DNA from: Streptomyces viridochromogenes DSM 40736
GTDB lineage: Bacteria; Actinomycetota; Actinomycetes; Streptomycetales; Streptomycetaceae
NCBI RefSeq assembly: GCF_000158955.1
Contig: NZ_GG657757.1
Location: forward strand, 4,184,309-4,248,308
Length of the DNA: 64,000 bases
Direction: 5' to 3'
Numbering within the stretch: position 1 is the stretch's first letter; each line of letters begins with the position of its first letter. A model generated the notes under the pieces. The model searched no databases and was not told the DNA's origin. It was given only the letters and a program-made list of their open reading frames with translations. This document shows, piece after piece, positions 15,644 to 24,323 of this stretch. The position numbers and the translations under genes were made by a program.

Positions 15644-18600
15644 ATGTCTACGCAATCCGCCCCCGCACTCGGCGCCCTCGCCTCCCGCCTGACCGAGCTG
15701 TCCCTGCGCGACGCGCACCGGCTCGGGCGCAGGCTCGAAGGTGCGCGCAAGATCCGCAAGCCGGAGGCCCGGGCCGCCGTGCTCGCCGAGATCGAGGCGG
15801 AGGTCGCCAAGGGCGAGGAGCGGATGGCCGGGCGGCAAGCCCGGGTGCCCGCGATCACGTACCCCGAGCAGCTGCCGGTCAGCCAGAAGAAGGACGCGAT
15901 CGCCGACGCCATCCGCGACCACCAGGTCGTGATCGTGGCCGGCGAGACCGGCTCCGGCAAGACGACCCAGATCCCCAAGATCTGCATGGAGCTGGGGCGG
16001 GGCGTGCGCGGCATGATCGGGCACACGCAGCCGAGACGGATCGCCGCCCGTACCGTCGCCGAACGCGTGGCGGAGGAGCTGGACACGCCGCTGGGCGAGG
16101 CCGTCGGCTGGAAGGTGCGTTTCACCGACCAGGTCGACCCGGACGCCACCTTCGTCAAGCTCATGACGGACGGCATCCTGCTCGCCGAGATCCAGACCGA
16201 CCGCGAGCTGCGCGCCTACGACACGATCATCATCGACGAGGCCCACGAGCGGTCCCTCAACATCGACTTCCTGCTGGGCTACCTCGCCCAGCTGCTGCCG
16301 AAGCGCCCCGATCTCAAGGTCGTCATCACCTCGGCCACCATCGACCCCGAGCGCTTCTCGCGGCACTTCGGCGACGCCCCGATCGTCGAGGTCAGCGGCC
16401 GGACCTACCCCGTGGAGGTCCGCTACCGGCCGCTCCTCGAAGAGGACTCCGACGACGCCGACCGCGACCAGATCACCGCGATCACCGACGCCGTGGAAGA
16501 GCTCCAGAAAGAGGGCAAGGGCGACATCCTGGTCTTCCTCTCCGGCGAGCGCGAGATCCGCGACACGGCCGACGCCCTCACGAAGAAGAACTACCGCTTC
16601 ACGGAGATCCTGCCCCTCTACGCCCGGCTCTCCCACGCCGAGCAGCACCGCGTCTTCCAGCCGCACACCGGCCGCAGGATCGTTCTGGCCACGAACGTCG
16701 CCGAGACGTCCCTGACGGTCCCGGGCATCAAGTACGTCATCGACCCGGGCTTCGCGCGCATCTCCCGCTACAGCCACCGCACCAAGGTCCAGCGGCTGCC
16801 CATCGAGCCGGTCTCGCAGGCCAGCGCCAACCAGCGCAAGGGCCGCTGCGGCCGTACGTCCGACGGCATCTGTATCCGCCTCTACAGCGAGGACGACTTC
16901 AACGCCCGCCCGGAGTTCACGGACGCGGAGATCCTCCGGACGAACCTGGCCTCCGTCATTCTCCAGATGACCGCGGCCGGCCTCGGCGACATCGAGAAGT
17001 TCCCCTTCATCGACCCGCCGGACCACCGCAACATCCGCGACGGTGTCCAGCTGCTGCAGGAGCTGAACGCCCTCGACCCGGCGCAGAAGGACCCGCGCAA
17101 GCGGCTGACGGACACCGGCCGCAAGCTCGCCCAGCTGCCCGTCGACCCCCGGCTGGCCCGGATGGTCCTGGAGGCGGACAGGAACGGCTGTGTCCGCGAG
17201 GTCATGGTCATAGCGGCGGCGCTGTCCATCCAGGACCCGCGGGAACGCCCCGCCGACAAGCAGACCCAGGCGGACCAGCAGCACGCCCGGTTCAAGGACG
17301 AGACCAGCGACTTCCTGGCCTTCCTGAACCTCTGGCGCTACCTCCGCGAGCAGCAGAAGGAACGGGGTTCGTCCTCCTTCCGCCGGATGTGCAAGCAGGA
17401 GTACCTCAACTTCCTTCGCATCCGCGAATGGCAGGACATCTACTCCCAGTTGCGCACGGTCGCGAAGCAGATGGGCATCCACCTCAACGAGGACGACGCC
17501 CCGGCCGACCGCATCCACGTCTCCCTCCTCGCCGGCCTGCTCTCCCACATCGGCATGAAGGACGTGAAGGACGGCTCGAAGAACGAGTACCTGGGCGCCC
17601 GGAACGCCAAGTTCGCGGTCTTCCCCGGCTCGGCCCTCTTCAAGAAGCCCCCGCGCTTCGTGATGTCCGCCGAACTCGTCGAGACCTCCCGCCTCTGGGC
17701 CCGCGTCAACGCCAAGATCGAGCCCGACTGGGTCGAACCCCTCGCCCAGCACCTCGTCAAGCGCACCTACAGCGAACCGCACTGGGAGAAGGACCAGGCC
17801 GCGGTGATGGCGTACGAGAAGGTCACGCTGTACGGCGTGCCGATCGTGGCGCAGCGGAAGGTCAACTACGGGCGGATCGACCCGGAGGTCAGCCGCGAGC
17901 TGTTCATCCGGAACGCGCTCGTCGAGGGGGACTGGCGCACCCACCACAAGTTCTTCTCGGACAACCGCAGGCTCCTCACCGAGGTCGAGGAGCTGGAGCA
18001 CCGGGCCCGGCGCCGGGACATCCTGGTCGACGACGAGACGCTGTTCGACTTCTACGACCAGCGGATCCCCGAACACGTCGTCTCCGGAGCCCACTTCGAC
18101 TCCTGGTGGAAGCGCAAGCGGCACGAGCAGCCCGACTTCCTCGACTTCGAGCGCGAGATGCTCATCAACGAGAAGGCGGGCGAGGTCACCAAGGCCGACT
18201 ATCCGGACTCCTGGCGCCAGGGGAACCTCAAGTTCCGAGTCACGTACCAGTTCGAGCCGGGCGCGGACGCCGACGGCGTGACCGTGCACATCCCGCTCCA
18301 GGTCCTCAACCAGGTCACGGATGAGGGCTTCGACTGGCAGATCCCGGGCCTGCGCGAAGAGCTGGTGACGGAGCTGATCCGGTCCCTGCCGAAGCCGATC
18401 CGCCGGAACTACGTCCCGGCCCCGAACTACGCGAAGGCGTTCCTGGACAAGGCGGCACCTCCCCCGGTCTCGGCTTCGCTCGACCGGGGGGACCCCCATC
18501 AAGAGCCCCTGACCACGACCATGACCCGCGAGCTGCGGCGCATGGTCGGCGTGCCCTTCGAGGCGGACGACTTCGACTGGGCCAAGGTCCCCGACCATCT

Positions 18601-19624
18601 GCGGGTCACCTTCCGGATCGTCGACGAGCGGCGGCGGAAGCTGGCGGAGGACAAGGACCTGGAGGCGCTGAAGCTGCAGCTGCGGCCCAAGGCCCGCAAG
18701 GCCCTCTCCCAGGCGGCCGCGGCCACCGCGGAACGCCGGGGCGGCGAGTCGCTGGAGCGCAAGGGCCTCACCGACTGGACGATCGGCACGCTCACCCGTG
18801 TCTTCGAGACCCGGCGGGCCGGGCAGCCGGTGAAGGCGTATCCGGCGCTGGTCGACGACGGCGACACGGTCTCCGTACGCCTCTTCGACACGGAGGCGGA
18901 ACAGGCGCAGGCCATGTGGAAGGGCACCCGCCGCCTGATCCTGCGCAACATCCCGGTGAACCCGGCGAAGTTCGCCTCCGAGAAGCTGACGAACGCGCAG
19001 AAGCTGGCGCTGTCCTCGAATCCGCACGGCTCCATCCAGGCGCTGTTCGACGACTGCGCGATGGCGGCGGCCGACAAGCTGATCGCGGACTTCGGCGGGC
19101 CGGCGTGGGACGAGGAGTCGTACCGGAAGCTGTACGACAAGGTGCGCGCCGAGATCGTCGACACGACCGTCCGTACGGTGGGGCAGGTGCAGCAGGTGCT
19201 GGCCGCCTGGCAGGCCTGTGAGCGCCGTCTGAAGACCGTACGCAGCCCCGCGCTGCTGCCGAACCTCCAGGACGTGCGGGGGCAGCTGGACGCCCTGGTG
19301 AAGCCGGGCTTCGTGACGGAGGCGGGTCTGCGCCGGCTGCCGGACCTCATGCGCTACCTGGTCGCGGCCGACCGCCGTCTGCAGCAGATGCCGACGAACG
19401 TCCAGCGGGACACGACGCGGATGCAGAAGGTCCAGGAGATGCAGGACGAGTACGCCTGGCTCCTGGAGCAGATGCCGCAGGGCCGGCCGGTCCCCTCGGC
19501 CGTCCTCGACATCCGCTGGATGATCGAGGAGCTCCGGGTCAGCTACTTCGCCCACGCGCTCGGCACGGCGTACCCCGTCTCCGACAAGCGGATCGTGAAG
19601 GCGATCGACGCGGTGGCGCCGTAA
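15644..19624 (+). CDS. hrpA: ATP-dependent RNA helicase HrpA (DEAH box)
   Basis: 1326 residues, the usual length of HrpA. Walker A GETGSGKT at 100-107, TSATI and DEAH at 198-201 are followed by the QRKGRCGRTSDG motif VI, the HA2 and OB-fold regions and the long C-terminal DUF3418 region typical of HrpA. It unwinds RNA; E. coli HrpA helps rescue stalled ribosomes and process certain mRNAs. Residues about 939-952 (PPVSASLDRGDPHQ) come from an inserted 42-bp hairpin repeat that keeps the frame. It lies between tRNA clusters and is probably a monocistronic unit; the ribosome binding site is weak. Confidence 0.93.
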   Translation: MSTQSAPALGALASRLTELSLRDAHRLGRRLEGARKIRKPEARAAVLAEIEAEVAKGEERMAGRQARVPAITYPEQLPVSQKKDAIADAIRDHQVVIVAGETGSGKTTQIPKICMELGRGVRGMIGHTQPRRIAARTVAERVAEELDTPLGEAVGWKVRFTDQVDPDATFVKLMTDGILLAEIQTDRELRAYDTIIIDEAHERSLNIDFLLGYLAQLLPKRPDLKVVITSATIDPERFSRHFGDAPIVEVSGRTYPVEVRYRPLLEEDSDDADRDQITAITDAVEELQKEGKGDILVFLSGEREIRDTADALTKKNYRFTEILPLYARLSHAEQHRVFQPHTGRRIVLATNVAETSLTVPGIKYVIDPGFARISRYSHRTKVQRLPIEPVSQASANQRKGRCGRTSDGICIRLYSEDDFNARPEFTDAEILRTNLASVILQMTAAGLGDIEKFPFIDPPDHRNIRDGVQLLQELNALDPAQKDPRKRLTDTGRKLAQLPVDPRLARMVLEADRNGCVREVMVIAAALSIQDPRERPADKQTQADQQHARFKDETSDFLAFLNLWRYLREQQKERGSSSFRRMCKQEYLNFLRIREWQDIYSQLRTVAKQMGIHLNEDDAPADRIHVSLLAGLLSHIGMKDVKDGSKNEYLGARNAKFAVFPGSALFKKPPRFVMSAELVETSRLWARVNAKIEPDWVEPLAQHLVKRTYSEPHWEKDQAAVMAYEKVTLYGVPIVAQRKVNYGRIDPEVSRELFIRNALVEGDWRTHHKFFSDNRRLLTEVEELEHRARRRDILVDDETLFDFYDQRIPEHVVSGAHFDSWWKRKRHEQPDFLDFEREMLINEKAGEVTKADYPDSWRQGNLKFRVTYQFEPGADADGVTVHIPLQVLNQVTDEGFDWQIPGLREELVTELIRSLPKPIRRNYVPAPNYAKAFLDKAAPPPVSASLDRGDPHQEPLTTTMTRELRRMVGVPFEADDFDWAKVPDHLRVTFRIVDERRRKLAEDKDLEALKLQLRPKARKALSQAAAATAERRGGESLERKGLTDWTIGTLTRVFETRRAGQPVKAYPALVDDGDTVSVRLFDTEAEQAQAMWKGTRRLILRNIPVNPAKFASEKLTNAQKLALSSNPHGSIQALFDDCAMAAADKLIADFGGPAWDEESYRKLYDKVRAEIVDTTVRTVGQVQQVLAAWQACERRLKTVRSPALLPNLQDVRGQLDALVKPGFVTEAGLRRLPDLMRYLVAADRRLQQMPTNVQRDTTRMQKVQEMQDEYAWLLEQMPQGRPVPSAVLDIRWMIEELRVSYFAHALGTAYPVSDKRIVKAIDAVAP
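18458..18499 (+). repeat. Small Streptomyces hairpin repeat inserted in frame in hrpA
   Basis: CCTCCCCCGGTC, a CTCGGCTTCGCTC-type loop, then GACCGGGGGGACCCCCAT: an arrangement I recognise from many intergenic spots in Streptomyces genomes. At 42 bp it adds 14 codons without shifting the frame. The flanks (FLDKAA and QEPLTTTM) read as a continuous HrpA sequence once it is removed. Confidence 0.65.
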
Positions 19625-19717
19625 CGGCACGAGCACCCAGGGTGAGTTCGACCAGGCGCCCACCCTCCTGTACAGTCTCTTCTCGCAGCGCAACGCACGA
19701 ATGGCGCCGCGAAACCT

Positions 19718-19792
19718 GGTCCTGTGGAGCAGTTTGGAGTGCTCGCCACCCTGTCAAGGTGGAGGCCGCGGGTTCAAATCCCGTCAGGACCG
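19718..19792 (+). tRNA. tRNA-Asp (anticodon GTC), copy 2
   Basis: 75 bases, identical at every position to 15235-15309, with hrpA between the two copies. No encoded CCA. Confidence 0.95.
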
Positions 19793-19802
19793 CAGTGAAG
19801 AC

Positions 19803-19840
19803 AGAAGGGCCCGCATCCCGCGAGGGACGCGGGCCCTTCT
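19803..19840 (+). terminator. Terminator of tRNA-Asp copy 2
   Basis: AGAAGGGCCCGC pairs with GCGGGCCCTTCT (12 bp) around a 14-base loop that itself contains CCCGCGAGGG. Confidence 0.8.
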
Positions 19841-19861
19841 GCATGCCCTCAACCACGCGCC

Positions 19862-19887
19862 CTCGCCACCCCGTCAAGGTGGAGGCC
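19862..19887 (+). pseudogene. tRNA-Asp fragment
   Basis: 26 bases match the anticodon arm and variable region of the tRNA-Asp at 19742-19767 with one mismatch (C for T beside the GTC anticodon), exactly 120 bp downstream. No acceptor or T arm follows, apart from CCAGGACCGC near 19973, which resembles the 3' end. A relic of a duplicated tRNA. Confidence 0.65.
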
Positions 19888-20006
19888 ACCCCCCGCCCGG
19901 CGCTCTGTGCGTCCCTCCCTGGGCCCTCGCGCCGTCTTGACGGGCTCTCATTCGCTCGGTACCCAGAAACCAGGACCGCTCCCCGTGTGGCCCCTGGAGG
20001 TGGCGT

Positions 20007-20198
20007 ATGGCGGCATCGGCTAGGCACGAGACGCGGGCCCTGCTGCGCGCCCACCTGGCGGCCGCGTCGTCGTACCGGCACCTCACCCGTCACTGCCCGA
20101 TCTGCCACCACCTGCTGCGCCTGACGCTGGAATCCACACCTCGCGCCGCGCAGGCCTCCGAGGAGGTCATCGAGGACGAGAGCCCGGCGCGGGCGTGA
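20007..20198 (+). CDS. DUF6274 family small protein
   Basis: 63 residues beginning MAASARHETRALLRAHLAAA, with one HCPICHHLLRL motif (a CxxC plus His pair that could bind zinc) and an acidic tail. I recognise this as the small actinobacterial DUF6274 family usually found beside bldC. GGAGGTGG lies four bases upstream of the ATG. Function unknown. It converges on bldC. Confidence 0.8.
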   Translation: MAASARHETRALLRAHLAAASSYRHLTRHCPICHHLLRLTLESTPRAAQASEEVIEDESPARA

Positions 20199-20279
20199 CG
20201 GGAGACCCGGCCCCAACACCCGTCCACACGTGGGTCGCTGGAGACCGGAAGCTCCTCTACCGCACCGCCGTCGGCGCTA

Positions 20280-20400
20280 ACAAGCCGCTTGGTATGTGAC
20301 GGGTGTCACTGCATGAGTTTTGGAAAGTGCGGTACTTACTCCCCGCCTACAACGGGTCAATTTTATATGTGCAATTGCACCCTCACCTGCGGTGCCGCCC
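20280..20400. other. AT-rich palindromic stretch between DUF6274 and bldC
   Basis: A locally AT-rich segment (TTTTATATG, TGAGTTTTGGAAAG) with the 12-bp perfect palindrome GTGCAATTGCAC at 20369-20380. It sits between convergent genes, where no promoter is needed for either, so it may hold an antisense or small-RNA promoter or a protein-binding site. No coding frame across it is convincing. Confidence 0.3.
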
Positions 20401-20478
20401 ATAGGGGATCCGACACCCTCCCCCAGACTCCGACAAGGCCGCTCACAGCACGACCCGGCAGGCACACGGTCGGCGCAC

Positions 20479-20516
20479 AAAAAAGATCGCGCTGGACCCG
20501 GCGGAGTCCAGCGCGA
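20479..20516 (-). terminator. Intrinsic terminator downstream of bldC
   Basis: On the minus strand TCGCGCTGGAC and GTCCAGCGCGA form an 11-bp stem followed by TTTTTT, an unusually canonical terminator for this genome. It lies 150 bp past the bldC stop. Confidence 0.8.
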
Positions 20517-20665
20517 CCGACGACGCACCCTGTTATGTGTCTGAGTAGCTCTGACTTGCGTGGGCGTGGGGCCTGTTGGGGCAGGACCCGCGTCGCTTGG
20601 AGCTGTGGTGCCGGACACCTCGGCCAGTTGGGGGAACCAGCCGGTTTGCCCGGTTATTCAGTTGT

Positions 20666-20872
20666 TCAGGCTTCGCTGCGCTGCTGCGGAATGCCCGCGA
20701 GCAGAGCGCGGACCTCTGCCTCGCGGTAGCGGCGATGCCCGCCGAGCGTGCGGATCGACGTGAGCTTGCCGGCCTTCGCCCACCGCGTGACCGTCTTGGG
20801 GTCGACGCGGAACATGGTGGCGACCTCAGCCGGGGTCAGCAGCGGCTCGGCATCAGGGGTGCGAGCGGTCAT
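20666..20872 (-). CDS. bldC: BldC, MerR-like developmental regulator
   Basis: 68 residues: MTARTPDAEPLLTPAEVATM, then FRVDPKTVTRWAKAGKLTSI, the helix-turn-helix, and RTLGGHRRYREAEVRALL, the wing. It consists of the DNA-binding domain alone, as known for BldC, which coats direct-repeat DNA cooperatively and delays sporulation. GAGGAGG precedes the ATG. The position beside vdh and hrpA matches the conserved Streptomyces locus. Confidence 0.95.
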   Translation of the reverse strand: MTARTPDAEPLLTPAEVATMFRVDPKTVTRWAKAGKLTSIRTLGGHRRYREAEVRALLAGIPQQRSEA

Positions 20873-21468
20873 GAGCGGCCTCCTCGGGAGAACCGAACCT
20901 TCTCGGTTCTTTCCTCTAAATTCTGCACCTTGACCCGCGTTGCCCGAAATGGCGGACGCGAGTCGAGTCGGTTATAGGACGAACGGCTTGTCCTCGGCAC
21001 TACAACTACACCATCTGTCCAGCCGCGTCGGCCAAACCGATGGAATTGCCCTCCCAGGTGTTCATCAGCGACGGAAGCCGATGGACCATGCCATAGCGGA
21101 CAGTCACGCCGCTGTGACGATCAGTCACAGGGCGATCAGGAGGCACCAGTCCCCCCAAAGCGTGCAATGCTGAGATTCCGCCCACACTGCTACGCAACGG
21201 GACGGAAGGAGCCCCCCGGACTCCTTGTCCTATTTTGGCATGAGGGGGGGCAAGGGGCGCAAGGGCCGCGTACGTGTAGTCCGTCACGCTTGGCCTACTT
21301 GAGAGGTACGCCCGGATCGGGACCTACGTCCGATGTTGACGAGGCCTCAGCGAACAGAGAGCGCTCTTCAGGAACATCGGTGCGAGGACGAAACCCCAAA
21401 ACGGGCGGTACGTCAAACGTCAGTTCGTGACCGACCGGGAGCGTTCCGTAGGAGCCGAAGGTCAGAGG
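20873..21468 (-). other. bldC upstream region
   Basis: A 596-bp non-coding region between bldC and the gene at 21469. It is noticeably less GC-rich than the surroundings and contains the 7-bp inverted repeat at 21112-21130. Frames of 77-93 codons cross it on both strands, but none has a binding site or recognisable motif. Such a length suggests a long leader or several promoters for bldC. Confidence 0.4.
21112..21130. promoter_or_regulatory. Inverted repeat CTGTGAC-N5-GTCACAG upstream of bldC
   Basis: Perfect 7-bp arms around GATCA, about 240 bp before the bldC start. The CTGTGAC/GTCACAG arms resemble a Crp/Fnr-type half-site pair (TGTGA-N6-TCACA). A candidate operator; binding not shown. 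Confidence 0.4.
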
Positions 21469-22314
21469 TCAGTTCGCCGAGCGAAGATCCCGTACGGAAC
21501 GCCACCGCTCCACGAGCCGGGCGTACGCCGCCCCCGCCGCCGTCCCGTCGCCCCTGCGCAGCGCGGCGATGCCCTCGGCCACGTCCGCCGCCGAATGGTC
21601 CTCCTCCAGCGCCCCGGCCGGCAGGGCGTGCACGAGGCCGCCGTAGTCCAGCTCCACGAGCGAGCGCGGGTGGAACTCCTCCAGCCAGCGCCCGACGTCC
21701 ACCAGGCCGTCGATCAGCGGCCCCTCGTCCATGGCCTCCTTCAGGGCCCGCAGGCCCCGGGCCACGCGCCGCCGGGCCTGGACCATGGGCGTGCGGTAGC
21801 GCAGCACCGGCGGGCTGTCCGCGCTGTCGCCCTTGTCGTACTCACGCTCCTCGTCGGAGACGAGCACGAACCAGTTGATCGGCACCTGCCAGGTCGCCGT
21901 ACGGATCCACGGCCGGGCGTCCGGGTTGATCGCCAGCCAGCGCTCGTAGTCCTGGGCGGCCTGGTTGCGCAGGACGGGCGGCAGAACCGCGTCCATGACC
22001 GGCGGCGGGAGCTCCTCGGAGAGCTCGTCCAGGGCCAGCCAGCCGCGCAGCCGGGTGCGCCAGGGGCAGACGCAGACGACACCGTCGACCTCGAGCACGA
22101 AGGCGTCCTCGCTCTCGTGCACCGGCACCGGGACCGGCGGGGTGGGTGCCAAGGCGGCGAGGGCGCTGCGGAGTTCGTCCTGGTACGAGGGACGGTCCGG
22201 ACGGCGGGCGTAACGGTCCCACTGGCTGCGCTCCGGCTCGGGGAAGGCGGCCAGCGGTTCGTACACGCGCAGGTAGGTCGCGTAGGGGACGATCACCGAG
22301 GACACCTTGGGCAC
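21469..22314 (-). CDS. Conserved actinobacterial protein of unknown function
   Basis: 281 residues, begins VPKVSSVIVPYATYLRVYEP. It contains a VLEVDGVVCVCPWRTRLRGWLALDEL region and a C-terminal helical stretch with WLEEFHPRSLVELDYGGLVHAL. Soluble, with no signal peptide or known catalytic motif. GGGAG places the start at the GTG at 22314 rather than 22365. It occupies the conserved slot between bldC and vdh in Streptomyces. Function not known to me. Confidence 0.75.
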   Translation of the reverse strand: MPKVSSVIVPYATYLRVYEPLAAFPEPERSQWDRYARRPDRPSYQDELRSALAALAPTPPVPVPVHESEDAFVLEVDGVVCVCPWRTRLRGWLALDELSEELPPPVMDAVLPPVLRNQAAQDYERWLAINPDARPWIRTATWQVPINWFVLVSDEEREYDKGDSADSPPVLRYRTPMVQARRRVARGLRALKEAMDEGPLIDGLVDVGRWLEEFHPRSLVELDYGGLVHALPAGALEEDHSAADVAEGIAALRRGDGTAAGAAYARLVERWRSVRDLRSAN

Positions 22315-22485
22315 GCCTGCTCCCTCCCCCGCGCTCCGACGGGAAAACCTGCGGAACCCACTCACAAACGCGCGGGAAATCTATGCAAATCGTCGCACGG
22401 GTGTACTCCGGAAGGAGGTGATCCTGAGCACTGTGCGGCCGGCGGGGCGGCCAGGCCCTAATCTCATGCTCAACAGTTCCCGCCA

Positions 22486-22521
22486 CCCTCCCCCACAGCC
22501 AAAAGCGCGGGGGGACCCCCA
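22486..22521 (+). repeat. Second hairpin repeat of the CCTCCCCC...GGGGGGACCCCCA type
   Basis: CCCTCCCCCACAGCC, then AAAAGC, then GCGGGGGGACCCCCA. It has the same outer arms as the element inside hrpA but a different loop. It lies about 45 bp before the valine dehydrogenase start, within its leader. Confidence 0.55.
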
Positions 22522-22565
22522 CGGGAGCTCGTCTCACCCGCCGCACCTACTCAGGAGTCACCACA

Positions 22566-23672
22566 GTGACCGACGTAACCGGCGCGCCTGCTGATGTACT
22601 GCACACCCTGTTCCACTCGGACCAGGGGGGTCATGAGCAAGTCGTGCTCTGCCAGGACCGCGCGAGCGGCCTCAAGGCCGTCATCGCCCTCCACTCCACC
22701 GCGCTGGGCCCCGCGCTCGGCGGTACGCGCTTCTACCCGTACGCGAACGAGGCGGAGGCCGTCGCCGACGCGCTGAACCTCGCACGCGGGATGTCGTACA
22801 AGAACGCCATGGCCGGTCTCGACCACGGTGGCGGCAAGGCCGTGATCATCGGCGACCCGGACACGGTCAAGAGCGAGGAGCTGCTCCTCGCCTACGGCCG
22901 GTTCGTGGCCTCGCTCGGCGGCCGGTACGTCACCGCCTGCGACGTCGGCACGTACGTCGCCGACATGGACGTCGTGGCCCGCGAGTGCCGCTGGACCACC
23001 GGGCGCTCCCCCGAGAACGGCGGCGCCGGTGACTCCTCCGTCCTCACCGCCTACGGCGTCTACCAGGGCATGCGGGCCTCCGCCCAGCACCTGTGGGGCG
23101 ACCCCTCGCTGCGGGCCAAGCGGGTCGGCATCGCCGGCGTCGGCAAGGTCGGCCACCACCTGGTGGAGCACCTGCGGGCGGAGGGCGCCGAGGTCGTCAT
23201 CACGGACGTGCGCGAGGAGGCCGTGGGCCGGATCCTCGCGGCCCACCCCACGGGCGTCACGGCCGTCGCCGACACGGCCACCCTGATCCGCGCCGAGGGC
23301 CTCGACATCTACGCCCCGTGCGCACTCGGCGGCGCCCTGAACGACGACACGGTGCCCGCGCTGACCGCCAAGGTGGTCTGCGGCGCCGCCAACAACCAGC
23401 TCGCCCACCCGGGCGTCGAGAAGGACCTCGCCGACCGCGGGATCCTCTACGCGCCCGACTACGTGGTGAACGCCGGCGGTGTCATCCAGGTCGCCGACGA
23501 GCTGCACGGCTTCGACTTCGAGCGGTGCAAGGCGAAGGCGGCGAAGATCTTCGACACCACGCTGGCCATATTCGCACGTGCGAAGGAAGACGGCATTCCG
23601 CCGGCCGCCGCGGCCGACCGGATCGCCGAGCAGCGGATGCACGACGCCGCGAGGGCGCGCCGGGCGCGCTGA
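22566..23672 (+). CDS. vdh: Valine (branched-chain) dehydrogenase
   Basis: 368 residues of the Glu/Leu/Phe/Val dehydrogenase family, catalysing NAD-dependent oxidative deamination of valine, leucine and isoleucine to 2-oxo acids. Seen: [13 protein letters not shown], the catalytic lysine in [24 protein letters not shown], and the Rossmann motif [13 protein letters not shown]. In Streptomyces this enzyme supplies acyl-CoA precursors for fatty acid and polyketide synthesis. AGGAG lies eight bases before the GTG start. Its leader contains a hairpin repeat. Confidence 0.93.
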   Translation: MTDVTGAPADVLHTLFHSDQGGHEQVVLCQDRASGLKAVIALHSTALGPALGGTRFYPYANEAEAVADALNLARGMSYKNAMAGLDHGGGKAVIIGDPDTVKSEELLLAYGRFVASLGGRYVTACDVGTYVADMDVVARECRWTTGRSPENGGAGDSSVLTAYGVYQGMRASAQHLWGDPSLRAKRVGIAGVGKVGHHLVEHLRAEGAEVVITDVREEAVGRILAAHPTGVTAVADTATLIRAEGLDIYAPCALGGALNDDTVPALTAKVVCGAANNQLAHPGVEKDLADRGILYAPDYVVNAGGVIQVADELHGFDFERCKAKAAKIFDTTLAIFARAKEDGIPPAAAADRIAEQRMHDAARARRAR

Positions 23673-23981
23673 CACGGATCGCATCCGCGGGGCCCGCGCA
23701 CGTTTGGCCGGTACCCGTCGGTGGGCAGTTAGAGAGAACTCTCACTTCTACCGGCGGGTCGACCGCCGATAAGTGGTTAAAATCGCGGTTGACCAGCGAG
23801 GACGGGGCGCCTCGAAGGTCCTGGGCACGGGCACGTCATGCGGGCGACGTACCGTATGGGCGCGGGCTCAGGTACCGTGGAAGCCCTACGGACCGGTCTC
23901 TCCGCGGAGAGTCCGTGCCGGACCATGAACGCGTGTCAAGACTCTGGGGCCGTCGAGCCCCGTCGTTGAGGGGGTCGAGCC
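23673..23981 (+). other. Intergenic region before the DUF3073 gene
   Basis: 309 bp with no gene. It includes GAGAG-AA-CTCTC and an AT-rich TAAGTGGTTAAAATCG segment followed by TTGACC near 23789, a possible -35 element for the downstream gene. No clear -10 element at standard spacing. Confidence 0.3.
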
Positions 23982-24233
23982 ATGGGGCGCGGCCGGGCCA
24001 AGGCCAAGCAGACGAAGGTCGCCCGCCAGCTGAAGTACAACAGCGGTGGGACTGACCTCTCACGCCTGGCCGAGGAGCTGGGTGCATCGCCTTCGAATCC
24101 GCAGCCGCCTAACGGCGAGCCGTTCGAAGACGATGATCAGGACGAGGACCTGTACGCACGGTACGCCGACCTCTATGAGGACGACGACGAGGACGAGGAC
24201 GACCAGTCCTCACAACACCGTCGCGGCGCTTGA
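23982..24233 (+). CDS. DUF3073 domain-containing protein
   Basis: 83 residues: basic N-terminus MGRGRAKAKQTKVARQLKYN, the conserved DLSRLAEELG helix, and a very acidic tail of Asp/Glu runs. This is the DUF3073 family found beside purM in many actinobacteria; its role is unknown. Preceded by a GAGGGGGTCGAGCC leader and followed by a strong bidirectional terminator shared with purM. Confidence 0.9.
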   Translation: MGRGRAKAKQTKVARQLKYNSGGTDLSRLAEELGASPSNPQPPNGEPFEDDDQDEDLYARYADLYEDDDEDEDDQSSQHRRGA

Positions 24234-24247
24234 CCCTGCACTGCATC

Positions 24248-24281
24248 AACCCGGTCGGTGACTCCGGTCACCGACCGGGTT
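24248..24281. terminator. Bidirectional terminator between DUF3073 and purM
   Basis: AACCCGGTCGGTGAC and GTCACCGACCGGGTT form a 15-bp perfect stem around TCCG, between convergent genes. Confidence 0.85.
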
Positions 24282-24323
24282 CTGTGCTGCCCGCAGGGTT
24301 ACGACCCCGCGGGCTCAGTCACC

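Noticed and set aside
15416..19693. 1425-codon minus-strand frame opposite hrpA
   Set aside because: Antisense shadow of a long high-GC gene; composition is Leu/Arg/Val/Gly-rich and without motifs.
20289..20729. Cys-rich frame (CDGCHCMSFGKCGTY...) downstream of DUF6274
   Set aside because: Crosses the bldC terminator and the bldC 3' end antisense; start unsupported and the rest is low complexity.
21006..21287. 93-codon minus-strand frame upstream of bldC
   Set aside because: No ribosome binding site, no recognised motif, and it overlaps the probable bldC leader.
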